From Pollutibacter soli (GTDB lineage: Bacteria > Bacteroidota > Bacteroidia > Chitinophagales > Chitinophagaceae): a stretch of DNA of 64,000 nucleotides. A program made the translations under genes and the position numbers. The notes beneath the pieces are model-generated. The model was given only the letters and a program-made list of their open reading frames with translations, was not told the origin of the DNA and ran no database searches. Numbering within the stretch: position 1 is the stretch's first letter; every line of letters starts with the position of its first letter. Below are positions 26,077 to 35,114 of this stretch, in pieces. The stretch is from the NCBI GenBank assembly GCA_029269725.1, contig JARJHS010000001.1, forward strand, positions 1-64,000, in the 5' to 3' direction.

Positions 26077-26294
26077 GTAAGTTTTTTTGTCAGTTTGATT
26101 GGGGAAAATAAAAACGTACGCGCAGTCCGGGATTCGCTGATTTCAAATCAGTCTGGATTAAATATGTGCCATCATATCGGTGTGTTGCTTTTCAGAAAGT
26201 TCCTGAACGTCTGGCATTGATATGATTGCGCCGCATAAAGAAAACGTTTTTGAGCTTTCGTTTCAAAGGCGGGTGCAAAAAAGTTTTTGCAGTT

Positions 26295-27011
26295 TTAAGC
26301 AGCGCTGCCGATGTATTTTACCAGGCATCGTTTAGCAATAGGCAACAAAGTTTCTTCCAGGGGAATGGTCAGGTCCGTTTCAATTCCATATACCGCCGGA
26401 TTGGGCAATTCAGTTCGGTTGCGAATCAGTTCAGATTTGATACTCTCCAGCGTGTTCACAAAATTTCTTTCCCACTGGGCGATAAAGCTTGTACGGATCG
26501 TGCGGTATTTTTCATCATGCTTTTCAAACATACTCATGCGATAATGAAATACTCGCGTGTCTCTTGCATGTCCATCATTCAATAAAAAATAGCCTTCGAC
26601 ATTCTCCAGGGGAATAAGGCCGACAGGAAAAATTCTGAGTTTGTCTTCGATGAATTCATAAATCTGTGTCCCGTCCTGGATAGAGTTACTCATTTTCTCC
26701 AATGCGAAATGCATGATCTCTTCCAGCTCTCTCATCATTTCATCATCGTCTGTAATCTGTTCATACAGCATTTCAAGTTTCTGCATATCCATTTGCGTAA
26801 ATTTCTTAGGGAACTGCTGTTTGAGGAATTCCTTGTTCTGACGAAATGCGCGCATGTTGTTGTAATGAAAGATCAGATCTGCGAGCTGGGGATAAAGTTT
26901 GGTCTCATCGAAATGCCGATGAATCTCCTGCAGATACGAGAGCAGGGTATATTTTTTAAGTTCAAAATCAATATATCCTTCTGCAAACCAGGTTTGGGAC
27001 AGCGTTTTCAT
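26295..27011 (-). CDS. Conserved hypothetical protein of Bacteroidota
   Basis: From ATG 27011 the product has 238 residues and begins MKTLSQTWFAEGYIDFELKK. It is soluble, mixed helical and acidic in the middle (QITDDDEMMRELEEIMHFAL), with a conserved-looking RVFHYRMSMFEKHDEKYR stretch. There is no signal peptide or membrane helix. I recognise no catalytic motif. It lies in the same orientation as the SDR gene, 218 bp upstream of it. Confidence 0.75.
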   Translation of the reverse strand: MKTLSQTWFAEGYIDFELKKYTLLSYLQEIHRHFDETKLYPQLADLIFHYNNMRAFRQNKEFLKQQFPKKFTQMDMQKLEMLYEQITDDDEMMRELEEIMHFALEKMSNSIQDGTQIYEFIEDKLRIFPVGLIPLENVEGYFLLNDGHARDTRVFHYRMSMFEKHDEKYRTIRTSFIAQWERNFVNTLESIKSELIRNRTELPNPAVYGIETDLTIPLEETLLPIAKRCLVKYIGSAA

Positions 27012-27104
27012 AACCGATGAGATTATACGATAATTTACAAAAAAATCCCGGTATGGCAACAACCTAAGGGATAACGCAATAATATGGCAGGTATTTTGGC
27101 GCGA

Positions 27105-27146
27105 CCAGAATACAGAATGCAGAATACAGAAATGGAATACAGGAAA
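27105..27146 (+). repeat. Heptad repeat CAGAAT-type x6
   Basis: Six in-phase 7-bp units (CCAGAAT, ACAGAAT, GCAGAAT, ACAGAAA, TGGAATA, CAGGAAA) occupy the gap between the divergent hypothetical and AraC genes. Confidence 0.65.
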
Positions 27147-27287
27147 AATGAAATCCTGTCGGCAAGCAGGTTGAAAACTGAAACTGGAATTCCGGGAAAA
27201 GGTAGAATCTGGTAAAATCCGCCGGGAGCACTCCGGCGAAAAATAATAACTTCATTAAAGTGTCTATCTTTTAAAGACCTGGACAAA

Positions 27288-28055
27288 ATGATAGCAAGGC
27301 ATCTTCTTCCATCTGAAAAAATATCGGCTTATGTCGATAGAATACTGGTGATCCAGGAAAACCAGGTTGCTACCCCCTTTGTTTTACCATTGTATGCCAA
27401 CGGCGTTCCTACGATTCTGTTTACCTCTGCTAAAGGAAAGCTTAGGAATGGCAGTGCGAATCATCTTCATCTTTTTGGACAAACAATTGTCCCGGACAAC
27501 ATCAGTTTAAAGAAAGAATTTATTCTGATAGCATACTTTTTTAAACCTTATAGTCTCATTTCACTATTTGGTGTACAGGCACATGAACTTACCGACCATC
27601 CATTGGATCTGCATCTTCTTTTTCCAAAGAGAAGCAGGGATCTCGAGAACAGACTGGTTGATTCCGGGGATGCCGGTACAATGATTGAAATGCTCGACGA
27701 GTTTATTTTTTACCTGATCAATCACGCAAAGAATGATTGTGAGCGGATAAAGTATGCCGCAAACAGGATCATGCATGATTATTCAAAAGAGTCGTTGGTT
27801 ACCGTACAGAAAGAGTTACATATTACTGAACGAACCTTTCAGCGCTTATTCGAGAAAAATATTGGCGTCGCTCCGGGAATGTACAGGCGCATCTGCCAGT
27901 TTAATGCATCTTTCACTTCACTCAATAACAGGCGTCACCTGAAGTTATCCGATCTGGCATACCAATATGGGTATGCAGATCAGAGCCATTATATAAGGGC
28001 ATTTAAAGAGTTTACCAACATCACACCAGGCGAGTATTTGAAATTTGGATCATGA
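27288..28055 (+). CDS. AraC-family transcriptional regulator
   Basis: The product has 255 residues. The N-terminal part (about 1-120) is a cupin-like sensor of the DUF6597 type often paired with AraC domains. The C-terminal double helix-turn-helix (about 160-255) has YSKESLVTVQKELHITERTF, LFEKNIGVAPGMYRRICQF and YGYADQSHYIRAFKEFTNIT, the AraC/XylS signature. It probably regulates neighbouring metabolic genes; the ligand is unknown. The VOC gene follows in the same orientation. Confidence 0.9.
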   Translation: MIARHLLPSEKISAYVDRILVIQENQVATPFVLPLYANGVPTILFTSAKGKLRNGSANHLHLFGQTIVPDNISLKKEFILIAYFFKPYSLISLFGVQAHELTDHPLDLHLLFPKRSRDLENRLVDSGDAGTMIEMLDEFIFYLINHAKNDCERIKYAANRIMHDYSKESLVTVQKELHITERTFQRLFEKNIGVAPGMYRRICQFNASFTSLNNRRHLKLSDLAYQYGYADQSHYIRAFKEFTNITPGEYLKFGS

Positions 28056-28132
28056 CGTTTCAATTTTGTCGGGATTGTTCTATTTTAAACTTTCTCCTCG
28101 CTATAGTTTTGAGATCAAATAAAATAATTGCT

Positions 28133-28555
28133 ATGTCAAATCAAATCTATCCTTGTCTTTGGTTCGATGGTAAAGCCAAAGCCGCAGCGGAATATTATTG
28201 TTCGGTTTTTAAGGATTCAAAAATTACGGCCGAAAATCCGATGGTCGTTACTTTTGAGTTAATGGGGAAAAAGTTCATGGCGCTAAACGGAGGTCCTAAG
28301 TACAAATTTTCACCGGCGACTTCTTTCGTGGTGGAGTGCAACACGCAGGAGGAAATTGATTATTACTGGGAAAAACTGGGTGATGGCGGAAGGTATGATC
28401 AATGCGGATGGCTGGATGACAAATTCGGCATGTCCTGGCAGATAGTTCCTGCTGTACTTGGAAAGTTAATGTCCGATCCGCAGAAAGCGCCGAGGGTGGT
28501 AGAGGCGTTTATGAAGATGAATAAGTTTGATATAGCAGCGCTGGAGAACGCATGA
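28133..28555 (+). CDS. VOC-fold protein, PhnB-like
   Basis: From ATG 28133 the product has 140 residues and begins MSNQIYPCLWFDGKAKAAAE. The two beta-alpha-beta-beta-beta modules of the vicinal oxygen chelate fold are recognisable in ITAENPMVVTFELMGKKFMA and YKFSPATSFVVECNTQEEI, ending in WLDDKFGMSWQIVP. PhnB/3-demethylubiquinone-methyltransferase-like VOC proteins have this pattern; the real substrate is unknown. A longer frame starts inside the AraC stop codon, but its added residues are unlike the family. Confidence 0.88.
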   Translation: MSNQIYPCLWFDGKAKAAAEYYCSVFKDSKITAENPMVVTFELMGKKFMALNGGPKYKFSPATSFVVECNTQEEIDYYWEKLGDGGRYDQCGWLDDKFGMSWQIVPAVLGKLMSDPQKAPRVVEAFMKMNKFDIAALENA

Positions 28556-28604
28556 GCAGGCAATAATGAGGAGGCGATAGGCAACAGGGAACATCCATTT
28601 GAAA

Positions 28605-28646
28605 GTTATTTGCAGAGACAAGGCATGCCTTGTCTCTGTAAATAAC
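28605..28646. repeat. 42-bp palindrome (REP-like)
   Basis: The two 21-base arms are reverse complements except for one position. The inner 26 bases (28613-28638, half CAGAGACAAGGCA) are perfect. It lies 50 bp after the VOC gene. It would form a long hairpin in RNA and could act as terminator or mRNA stabiliser. The rest of the 412-bp gap to 28967 holds heptad-like words and no gene. Confidence 0.8.
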
Positions 28647-28967
28647 AGGTAACAGAAAATAGAAGCAGGAAACATGCATAGTGAATATAACGCCAATATT
28701 GCGATCGAATTTCGAAGTTTGTTGGTGCTCGCCTGTTTAACTGAATTTAAAAAAGAGGTTTACAATGCCCGACGAAACACCAACAAATGAAAAACGTTAC
28801 GTTTGTGTTTACCCGGAATACCCGCGATAATTTGGAATTAATCGATTTTACGAAGTACCAACAACAATTTGCCACGGAGATTTATAATCACCTTGCGCAC
28901 CACAGAAAAAAATATTGGTTATACGAACTGCAAAATTTATTCGCGACGTCAAGCTGTTAGCAAATCG

Positions 28968-29369
28968 ATGAACGAAATCATACTAAAAAAAGCAAAGGGT
29001 ATCGCGAGTATCACGATACTAATCGGGATATTATTATACCTGTCAAAATTCTTACGCGTTTATTTCGCAGGAAATCAGGCCGTATTATTTGTTCTGGGAT
29101 TCCTGCCGAACCTGGGCCTGTCGATGGTGATACCATTTATTTACGTTAGCAATCGTTTGCGTCAACGTAAACAACTGAAGCATTTTACTATCGCTTGTGT
29201 TATTTCTTTTTTGCTAATGGTTTTAAATGAAATCAGGGATGTGTATCAAACCGGCAGAGTATTTGACTGGTTGGACATTTTTGCATCTCTGGCAGGAGTT
29301 TTCGTTGCGTGGCAGATTTATCAATTTTCTTTGAAGAAAATGTTTGATTCTACACAAAACTTTGTGTAA
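28968..29369 (+). CDS. Small membrane protein, VanZ-like
   Basis: From ATG 28968 the product has 133 residues with about four membrane spans (ASITILIGILLYLSKFLRVY, VLFVLGFLPNLGLSMVIPFI, FTIACVISFLLMVLNEIRDV, WLDIFASLAGVFVAWQIY). The third span followed by NEIRDVYQTGRVFDWLDI recalls VanZ-type proteins, which have a conserved acidic residue between spans. It stands alone, with CACCAACAAA words on each side. Function unknown. Confidence 0.65.
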   Translation: MNEIILKKAKGIASITILIGILLYLSKFLRVYFAGNQAVLFVLGFLPNLGLSMVIPFIYVSNRLRQRKQLKHFTIACVISFLLMVLNEIRDVYQTGRVFDWLDIFASLAGVFVAWQIYQFSLKKMFDSTQNFV

Positions 29370-29609
29370 AAAAAATCCCACGTACGAAGACGTTTTAGTA
29401 TAATTCAGGAATTTTGTTGATGCTTGCTTTTCTGATTGATATCCAAAAATAATTTCCCCGGCGAAGTGCCAAAATTTAGGCAAAATTCACCACTGAAAAA
29501 CTGAAAACCGGGCCTGATGCCTATTTCCCGATGTTCCGTAATTTATTAAGTATAAAAGAAAATGAAGCGGAACACCAACAAATAGGAACGTTTTATTCCG
29601 CCTGCTACC

Positions 29610-32162
29610 TCACCTTGCACTAATTACCTCTCCAAAGAAAATGGCATTCATCATCAATCTATTTGTGCCGAACCAGAATGCCCTGAAATTGGGATTATCA
29701 CTCATCGAAATCACCCGGCCCTTTCCAATAGCATCAATATTTATTACCGCAGCATTACCAGCCATTGCAGAATACTTTTTATGCAGGTATCCGCTTTGCA
29801 AAGGCTTTGCAGTGAATTTCACCGGTGTATTGTAAGGTGAGTTGTTTTTATCCATGAAAATCGCATTGCTCTTGAAAATGCTGATTTTCTGATTGTGGTA
29901 TCCATAACAGATAGGGTGAGTGAGTTCCAGCTCCGCATCGAATATAGTTCCCGGAATTTCCTCAGCTCTGCGGGCATCTGTGCGTGACGCATACGGCAGA
30001 ACGCTAACCGTATCCATTTTTGTACTGTCCTTTTTGTATCCAACTTTTGTAAACCCATGATTGGATAAATAATTCACTGCATCTTCAATTCCGATCAATG
30101 TGCCTCCATTGCTTACCCAATCACGAAGTTTATCCTGGGATTCTTTATTGAGTGAAGGATATCCACCGGAAGACATAATAATCACCGAATACCTCGATAC
30201 ATCCAGTTGTCCGAAAGAGGATACATCCACCAGGCTCGCAGGAATTTTATATCGTTGATCGAGCAAATGCCATACTTCGCCAACGTCATTTGCCGATGTC
30301 CCTGGTCCTGAAAAAAGCATTACCGATGGTTTTTTAATGAGAGAAAAACTGCTGCTTCCTAAATCAACACCGGATTCAGACAACCCGGAACGAAGTGCAT
30401 ACATTTTCGAAGGTGAAGAACTCTGAAGTTCACTTAGTGCCGAATATAGCTCTGCAGGTGAAATGGTTTGCGATTGCAATGGGATAAGGATGGTGCCATA
30501 GGTAAACTTCCGCGATCCGTCTGTGGTGGATGACTCAAATGGAACAGTAGCCACTTTTGTTTTGATTCCTTTTTGTTGTACCTGGTATAACAATGCCGGT
30601 GCATAATAATCATCCCATTCGATTGCATAAGCATAATCACTCTGTGCAAGAGAATTTTTCTGAGTACTGACCGCGCTTATTTTTTCTCCCGCATTGGAGG
30701 AGTTCCAGCTGCTCAGTTCTGCGAAAGGCAGGTTAAATGCTGATGGCAATGCCCAGGCAGAAATATCATAAAACAGGCTGTCCTTAAACATCAGGGACTT
30801 TTCGAAAATTCCCTTGATCAGTTTGTACTGGGGTTGATCTAACGGAATAGCATAGGCGCTTCCCGGATTAAACCCGATTCCATTTGCTGAAATCGCATTT
30901 TTTAAAGGGTAGACTTCAATCTGGTGACGCAGTAAAATTTTAATAAGCTCCTGGTTTCGGGAAGCATCATAAGAATCGCCAAAAACATATGCTTTAACAC
31001 CGGATGCCTGAGCTTCTTTTTTCGCGTTAACATAGAACTCCCGCTGATAATCCAGCAGGTCTTTCCGCATGTTACGAACGGCTTCCAGCGTAGATAACAT
31101 CGTAGTAAACTGGTTGCGAATAGTGAAAGGGAAAGTCAGCAAACCATTAATGCTTTCCTGCGCGTGTCCACGGGAACTTGCCTGTTCAAAAAGAATCCCG
31201 ATTGAACCATTGATATCCGGATATGTTGAACCTTTGCCGTAATAAAAATCATCATAACCTTCTTTTGTAAAATATAGCGATCCGATTTTATCAAGATAAC
31301 GGGCATGGTAATTCGCGATCTTTCCGGTGAGTTCCTGGTTCTTTACTGGTGTATTCGGATTTACACGTGATGGAACCCCGGGTTGAAAAAAGAAACTTGC
31401 GTTTGTACCCATTTCGTGATGATCAGTCAGTACGTTGGGCTTCCATTGATGATAATACACCAGCCTGTTCTGACTTTCGTTGTGTTGTGCCGGCATCCAG
31501 TCGCGGTTGAGATCAAACCAGTAATGATTTGTTCTTCCGCCGGGCCACATTTCGTTAAACTCTCTCGCATTCGGATCTGTAACAGATGTGAAACTTTTGT
31601 TTGTATTTACCCAGCTGGCAAAGCGGTTAAGGCCATCCGGATTAAATGAGGGATCCAGCAGTATAACAGTGTTGCGGAGAAGACTATCCATCTGTGGTCC
31701 TTTTGCTGCTGCGAGATGATAAGCTCCGAGCATCGATGCATTTGCGCCGCTGGGTTCATTGCCATGAATGCTGCAACCGATCCAGAGTACTGCTGGCATG
31801 TCTGAAGTATTCAGCGTTGCTGATTGAGAAGGGTCAGAAAGTTTGACATGTTCCTGCCGGATTTTTTCCAGGTTCTTGTGATTCTCCGGAGATGTGAAGA
31901 TTAATAACAATTGAGGACGTCCTTCATAGGTTTTTCCTGTTTCGATGAGTATCGCACGATCTGATGCCTGGTCGATCGCACGCATGTACTGCACGAGACG
32001 GTCATGCGTTACATGCCATTCACCAACTTCGTGACCGATAATTTTGGATGGTACCGGTATTGATGAATCGTAACTGAATTCCTTTGGAAGATAGTAGGAC
32101 AGGGGTTGAGCGGAAATTTCTGATCCAATAAAAAAAATAAGCGTTAACCAAAGCAGGCGCAT
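29610..32162 (-). CDS. M14-family zinc carboxypeptidase, secreted
   Basis: From ATG 32162 the product has 850 residues with a signal peptide (MRLLWLTLIFFIGSEISAQ). The M14 domain has the zinc motif HxxE in SIHGNEPSGA (H133, E136), a DLNRDW segment and the third ligand region LTDHHEMGTNASFF. The C-terminal third has a GAT-like/ThuA-type region (SVIIMSSGGYPSLNKES, LRDWVSNGGTLIGIED), often joined to these large Bacteroidota peptidases. It cleaves C-terminal residues from peptides in the periplasm or outside. An upstream ATG at 32210 would hide the signal peptide and is less likely. Confidence 0.9.
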   Translation of the reverse strand: MRLLWLTLIFFIGSEISAQPLSYYLPKEFSYDSSIPVPSKIIGHEVGEWHVTHDRLVQYMRAIDQASDRAILIETGKTYEGRPQLLLIFTSPENHKNLEKIRQEHVKLSDPSQSATLNTSDMPAVLWIGCSIHGNEPSGANASMLGAYHLAAAKGPQMDSLLRNTVILLDPSFNPDGLNRFASWVNTNKSFTSVTDPNAREFNEMWPGGRTNHYWFDLNRDWMPAQHNESQNRLVYYHQWKPNVLTDHHEMGTNASFFFQPGVPSRVNPNTPVKNQELTGKIANYHARYLDKIGSLYFTKEGYDDFYYGKGSTYPDINGSIGILFEQASSRGHAQESINGLLTFPFTIRNQFTTMLSTLEAVRNMRKDLLDYQREFYVNAKKEAQASGVKAYVFGDSYDASRNQELIKILLRHQIEVYPLKNAISANGIGFNPGSAYAIPLDQPQYKLIKGIFEKSLMFKDSLFYDISAWALPSAFNLPFAELSSWNSSNAGEKISAVSTQKNSLAQSDYAYAIEWDDYYAPALLYQVQQKGIKTKVATVPFESSTTDGSRKFTYGTILIPLQSQTISPAELYSALSELQSSSPSKMYALRSGLSESGVDLGSSSFSLIKKPSVMLFSGPGTSANDVGEVWHLLDQRYKIPASLVDVSSFGQLDVSRYSVIIMSSGGYPSLNKESQDKLRDWVSNGGTLIGIEDAVNYLSNHGFTKVGYKKDSTKMDTVSVLPYASRTDARRAEEIPGTIFDAELELTHPICYGYHNQKISIFKSNAIFMDKNNSPYNTPVKFTAKPLQSGYLHKKYSAMAGNAAVINIDAIGKGRVISMSDNPNFRAFWFGTNRLMMNAIFFGEVISAR

Positions 32163-32448
32163 GTATTTTTTGTTTTTAATAGTGAGCGGTATTCCGGTAG
32201 CCGGTGGCAATAACTGCAGTTGAGATCAGGAATTACTAAAATATGGAATTCCGGTTAAGAATGATGAGCTGAAGTGATGCATGATTGGAGATGATAATGT
32301 ATTGCATCAAAACGCCTTCGGCGTGCCCATGGATCGCCTGCGGCGATGAAACAGCCATCACGCGGACTACGCAGAGAAACAGCCCTCGGAGTGCGCGGAG
32401 TGAAGTTCAATTTATAAAGTAACCGGACTGGATGATTGCAGAAACATC

Positions 32449-32677
32449 TGCATAAATCACGTCTGATCTGCGGGAAATTTTTGCCTGCGGATTTTACAGA
32501 AGGGCACAGACTTGAGGGGGAAGGTTACAAATAAAATGATCGATCTGCGTAAATCAGCGCTGATCTGCGGGAAATTTTTGCCTGCGGATTTTACAGAAGG
32601 GCACAGACTTGAGGGGGGAGGTTACAAATAAAATGATCGATCCGCGTAAATCAGCGCTGATCTGCGGGAAATTTTTT
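32449..32677. repeat. 97-bp tandem repeat, about 2.3 copies
   Basis: The unit TGATCTGCGGGAAATTTTTG recurs at 32464, 32561 and 32658, exactly 97 bases apart. Copies 1 and 2 are nearly identical over the full unit and the third is truncated. The array is the main content of the 535-bp gap between the M14 and cupin genes. Part of the rest (32318-32400) is a GC-rich stretch with GCCTGCGGCG-type words, no gene. Confidence 0.9.
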
Positions 32678-32697
32678 CAAATCCAGGACTTATTTAT

Positions 32698-33573
32698 TCA
32701 AATATATTTCTCTGCGTGATGGAAAATCTTCTCTTTCTTATAATTAAACCACCATTCCGGCGCAGTCTTTTTCAGCAGCGTATCTACATTGCGCATTCCG
32801 AAGAGATTCCATGCACCATGTAATTTACCGGGGAGGGAAGCCTGTAATGCACGCAGGCTCATCGCAAAACCAGCTTCAATATATTCCATGTGATGGAAAT
32901 AACTGGCAGGCATGAAAAGTGTTTCACCATGTTCCAGCACAACCTCATATCCTTTCGCTTTACTAACCGCAGGATAACTGGAGTGATCAATTTTACTTTT
33001 TGACGGATCGTGATAATAACTGAAATCCACGAGGCTGAGTACTTCCCATGGCTTGCGATAGAGTTTATGCTGCTCCGAATAAGGAAAAAGCAATACGCGT
33101 TTGCGACCCGCAAACTGCGTATGCATGATATGACTCATGTCGATATCAAAATGCATATGTGTGATACTTCCCGCACCTCCAACAAACAACATCGGGAACT
33201 TCTTTACAAAACCCTTCATCAGGTGTTCGGGCCATGTAAAATCTTCCGTCAGCTTTGGTGCGTGGTCAAAAATATTGAAGAGAAAAATGCGCCATTCAGC
33301 AGGGCCACTGCTGATCATATCAATATACTTACCAAAAGTTGTGTACTCGTCGGCTGTGTTTATAGGAGTAGTACTGTTGCTTTTTATGTTATTGTAAATT
33401 CCAACTTCCTGGTCGCCCACCAATTCCTTAAAGTAGTTCCAGTTCCATTTGTTCATTGCAGGCCATCCGTTCGACAGGTTACGGATAACCACAGGCTTTT
33501 TCGGGAGGTAATAATTCTGAGTAAAATCTTTCTCGGAGATGGAGTCAACCCTGTCCACCGGTTCTAAATGCAT
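32698..33573 (-). CDS. Cupin-like JmjC-domain protein
   Basis: The product has 291 residues. The JmjC/cupin_8 core shows PVVIRNLSNGWPAMNKW near the start, THMHFDIDMSH with the HxD iron ligands (about 140-145) and the second His in PASYFHHMEY. This is the pattern of Fe(II)/2-oxoglutarate-dependent hydroxylases, which modify proteins or small molecules. No signal peptide is present. The stop is about 25 bp upstream of the tandem repeat. Confidence 0.88.
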   Translation of the reverse strand: MHLEPVDRVDSISEKDFTQNYYLPKKPVVIRNLSNGWPAMNKWNWNYFKELVGDQEVGIYNNIKSNSTTPINTADEYTTFGKYIDMISSGPAEWRIFLFNIFDHAPKLTEDFTWPEHLMKGFVKKFPMLFVGGAGSITHMHFDIDMSHIMHTQFAGRKRVLLFPYSEQHKLYRKPWEVLSLVDFSYYHDPSKSKIDHSSYPAVSKAKGYEVVLEHGETLFMPASYFHHMEYIEAGFAMSLRALQASLPGKLHGAWNLFGMRNVDTLLKKTAPEWWFNYKKEKIFHHAEKYI

Positions 33574-33597
33574 CGTAGTTCTGTTTATTATTAAAAT

Positions 33598-35013
33598 CTA
33601 AAATGTTCTGTTGATATCAAAACTCTCCAGTTCTTTTACCACCGCGGTGACAAAACTAGCACCCATCGATCCATCGATGATCCTGTGATCATATGACATC
33701 GATACATACATCATGTGACGGATGGCGATGCTGTCACCCATTTCTGTTTCAACAACAACCGGACGTTTTTTAATCGCACCGGTGGCGAGTATAGCTACCT
33801 GGGGTTGGTTAATCACCGGAGTTCCCATCAAACTTCCAAAAGTTCCTACGTTAGTGAATGTAAATGTTCCTCCGGAAGTATCATCCGGGCGAAGTTTGTT
33901 AGTACGTGCACTGTTGGCCAATCCATTAACCTGTTTCGTCAGGCCCATCAGGCTCAGCTGATCAGCATTTTTAATAACAGGAACAATCAGGTTCCCGGAA
34001 GGCAATGCTGTTGCCATTCCGATATGTATATCTTTTTTAATGATGATCTTGTCGCCTTCAACACTGGAATTTAACCAGGGGAATTTCTTCAGGCAGTGAA
34101 CAATTGCTTCAATAAAAAGAGGAGTAAATGTGATTTTCTCACCTTCTCTTTTTTCAAACTCTTTCTTATTTTTTTCTCTCCATAGTACAAGATTGGTAAC
34201 GTCTGCTTCAGAGAAACTGGTCACATGTGCACTGGTCGCTTTACTTCGAACCATATGTTCAGAAATCAAACGACGCATACGATCCATTTCAATGATCTCC
34301 ACATTTCCGCCGGAAATTGTTGCGATAGGCTGGATCGGTTGGGGTGCCGGTGTTTCTTTTCTTTCAACGGGTTTTGGCGCAGCAGCAGCTGGTTTTTCGA
34401 TGTACTGTGGTTGTGGTTCCGGCCTGGGTTCAGCTTTAGGAACCGCAACTGGCGGCGCGCCATTTCTGCGATGGGCTACATATTCCAGTATATCTCTTTT
34501 GGTAACCCGACCCTCATTTCCTGTACCTGAAATATGTTCCAGTTCCGTCATTGGAATTTTTTCGTTGGCTGCAATATTTAAAACCAACGGAGAGTAAAAT
34601 CTTGCACCTTCTGATTTTACTGTATGGGGAATATGGGATGGAACGTAAGGAATTTCTTCGGCACTTACATCATCTTCCGCAACAACTGCTTTCCTTGTCG
34701 GATGAAATTCAATATGAGCTGATTGCGCAGGAACCTGTACTCTCTCTGCTTCTGCTTCTCTTTCTTCACCAACACCAACTTTAATCCGCGCTATGACCGC
34801 ACCAACAGGAACTACATCATTTTCATTATAAAGCAATTCCTGTATAACACCTTCCGCTGTTGAGGGTACTTCGCTATCCACTTTATCAGTAGCAATTTCC
34901 AAAACGGATTCATCCTGTTTTACAAAATCGCCGGGCTTTTTGTGCCATTTCAACACCGTCGCTTCCATAATACTCTCACCCATTTTTGGCATAACCAGGT
35001 CAACCATGGCCAT
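33598..35013 (-). CDS. 2-oxoacid dehydrogenase dihydrolipoyl acyltransferase (E2)
   Basis: From ATG 35013 the product has 471 residues and starts MAMVDLVMPKMGESIMEATV. It has one lipoyl domain (lipoyl-Lys in EIATDKVDSEVPS), a linker, a peripheral E1/E3-binding domain (NIAANEKIPMTELEHISGTG, GRVTKRDILEYV), an Ala/Pro-rich linker and the acyltransferase core with catalytic SYDHRIIDG near the C end. It forms the core of a pyruvate or branched-chain oxoacid dehydrogenase complex. E1 and E3 genes are not adjacent. The upstream ATG at 35025 would add four residues. Confidence 0.93.
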   Translation of the reverse strand: MAMVDLVMPKMGESIMEATVLKWHKKPGDFVKQDESVLEIATDKVDSEVPSTAEGVIQELLYNENDVVPVGAVIARIKVGVGEEREAEAERVQVPAQSAHIEFHPTRKAVVAEDDVSAEEIPYVPSHIPHTVKSEGARFYSPLVLNIAANEKIPMTELEHISGTGNEGRVTKRDILEYVAHRRNGAPPVAVPKAEPRPEPQPQYIEKPAAAAPKPVERKETPAPQPIQPIATISGGNVEIIEMDRMRRLISEHMVRSKATSAHVTSFSEADVTNLVLWREKNKKEFEKREGEKITFTPLFIEAIVHCLKKFPWLNSSVEGDKIIIKKDIHIGMATALPSGNLIVPVIKNADQLSLMGLTKQVNGLANSARTNKLRPDDTSGGTFTFTNVGTFGSLMGTPVINQPQVAILATGAIKKRPVVVETEMGDSIAIRHMMYVSMSYDHRIIDGSMGASFVTAVVKELESFDINRTF

Positions 35014-35114
35014 AGCGTTCTGCATTTTTACATATGAACAATACAGGAGAAACCTTTCCTCCCGTTTTAATCGGCGGTAAAGGTAAAAGATTTCGAAGAT
35101 ATGTGCTTTCAGGG

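Noticed and set aside
28718-28788. Integron attC site
   Set aside because: GTTGGTG precedes CACCAAC, the opposite arrangement to R'' and R' in attC, and no integron integrase is present.
32449-32677. CRISPR array
   Set aside because: The 97-bp units are contiguous with no unique spacers and no cas genes are present.
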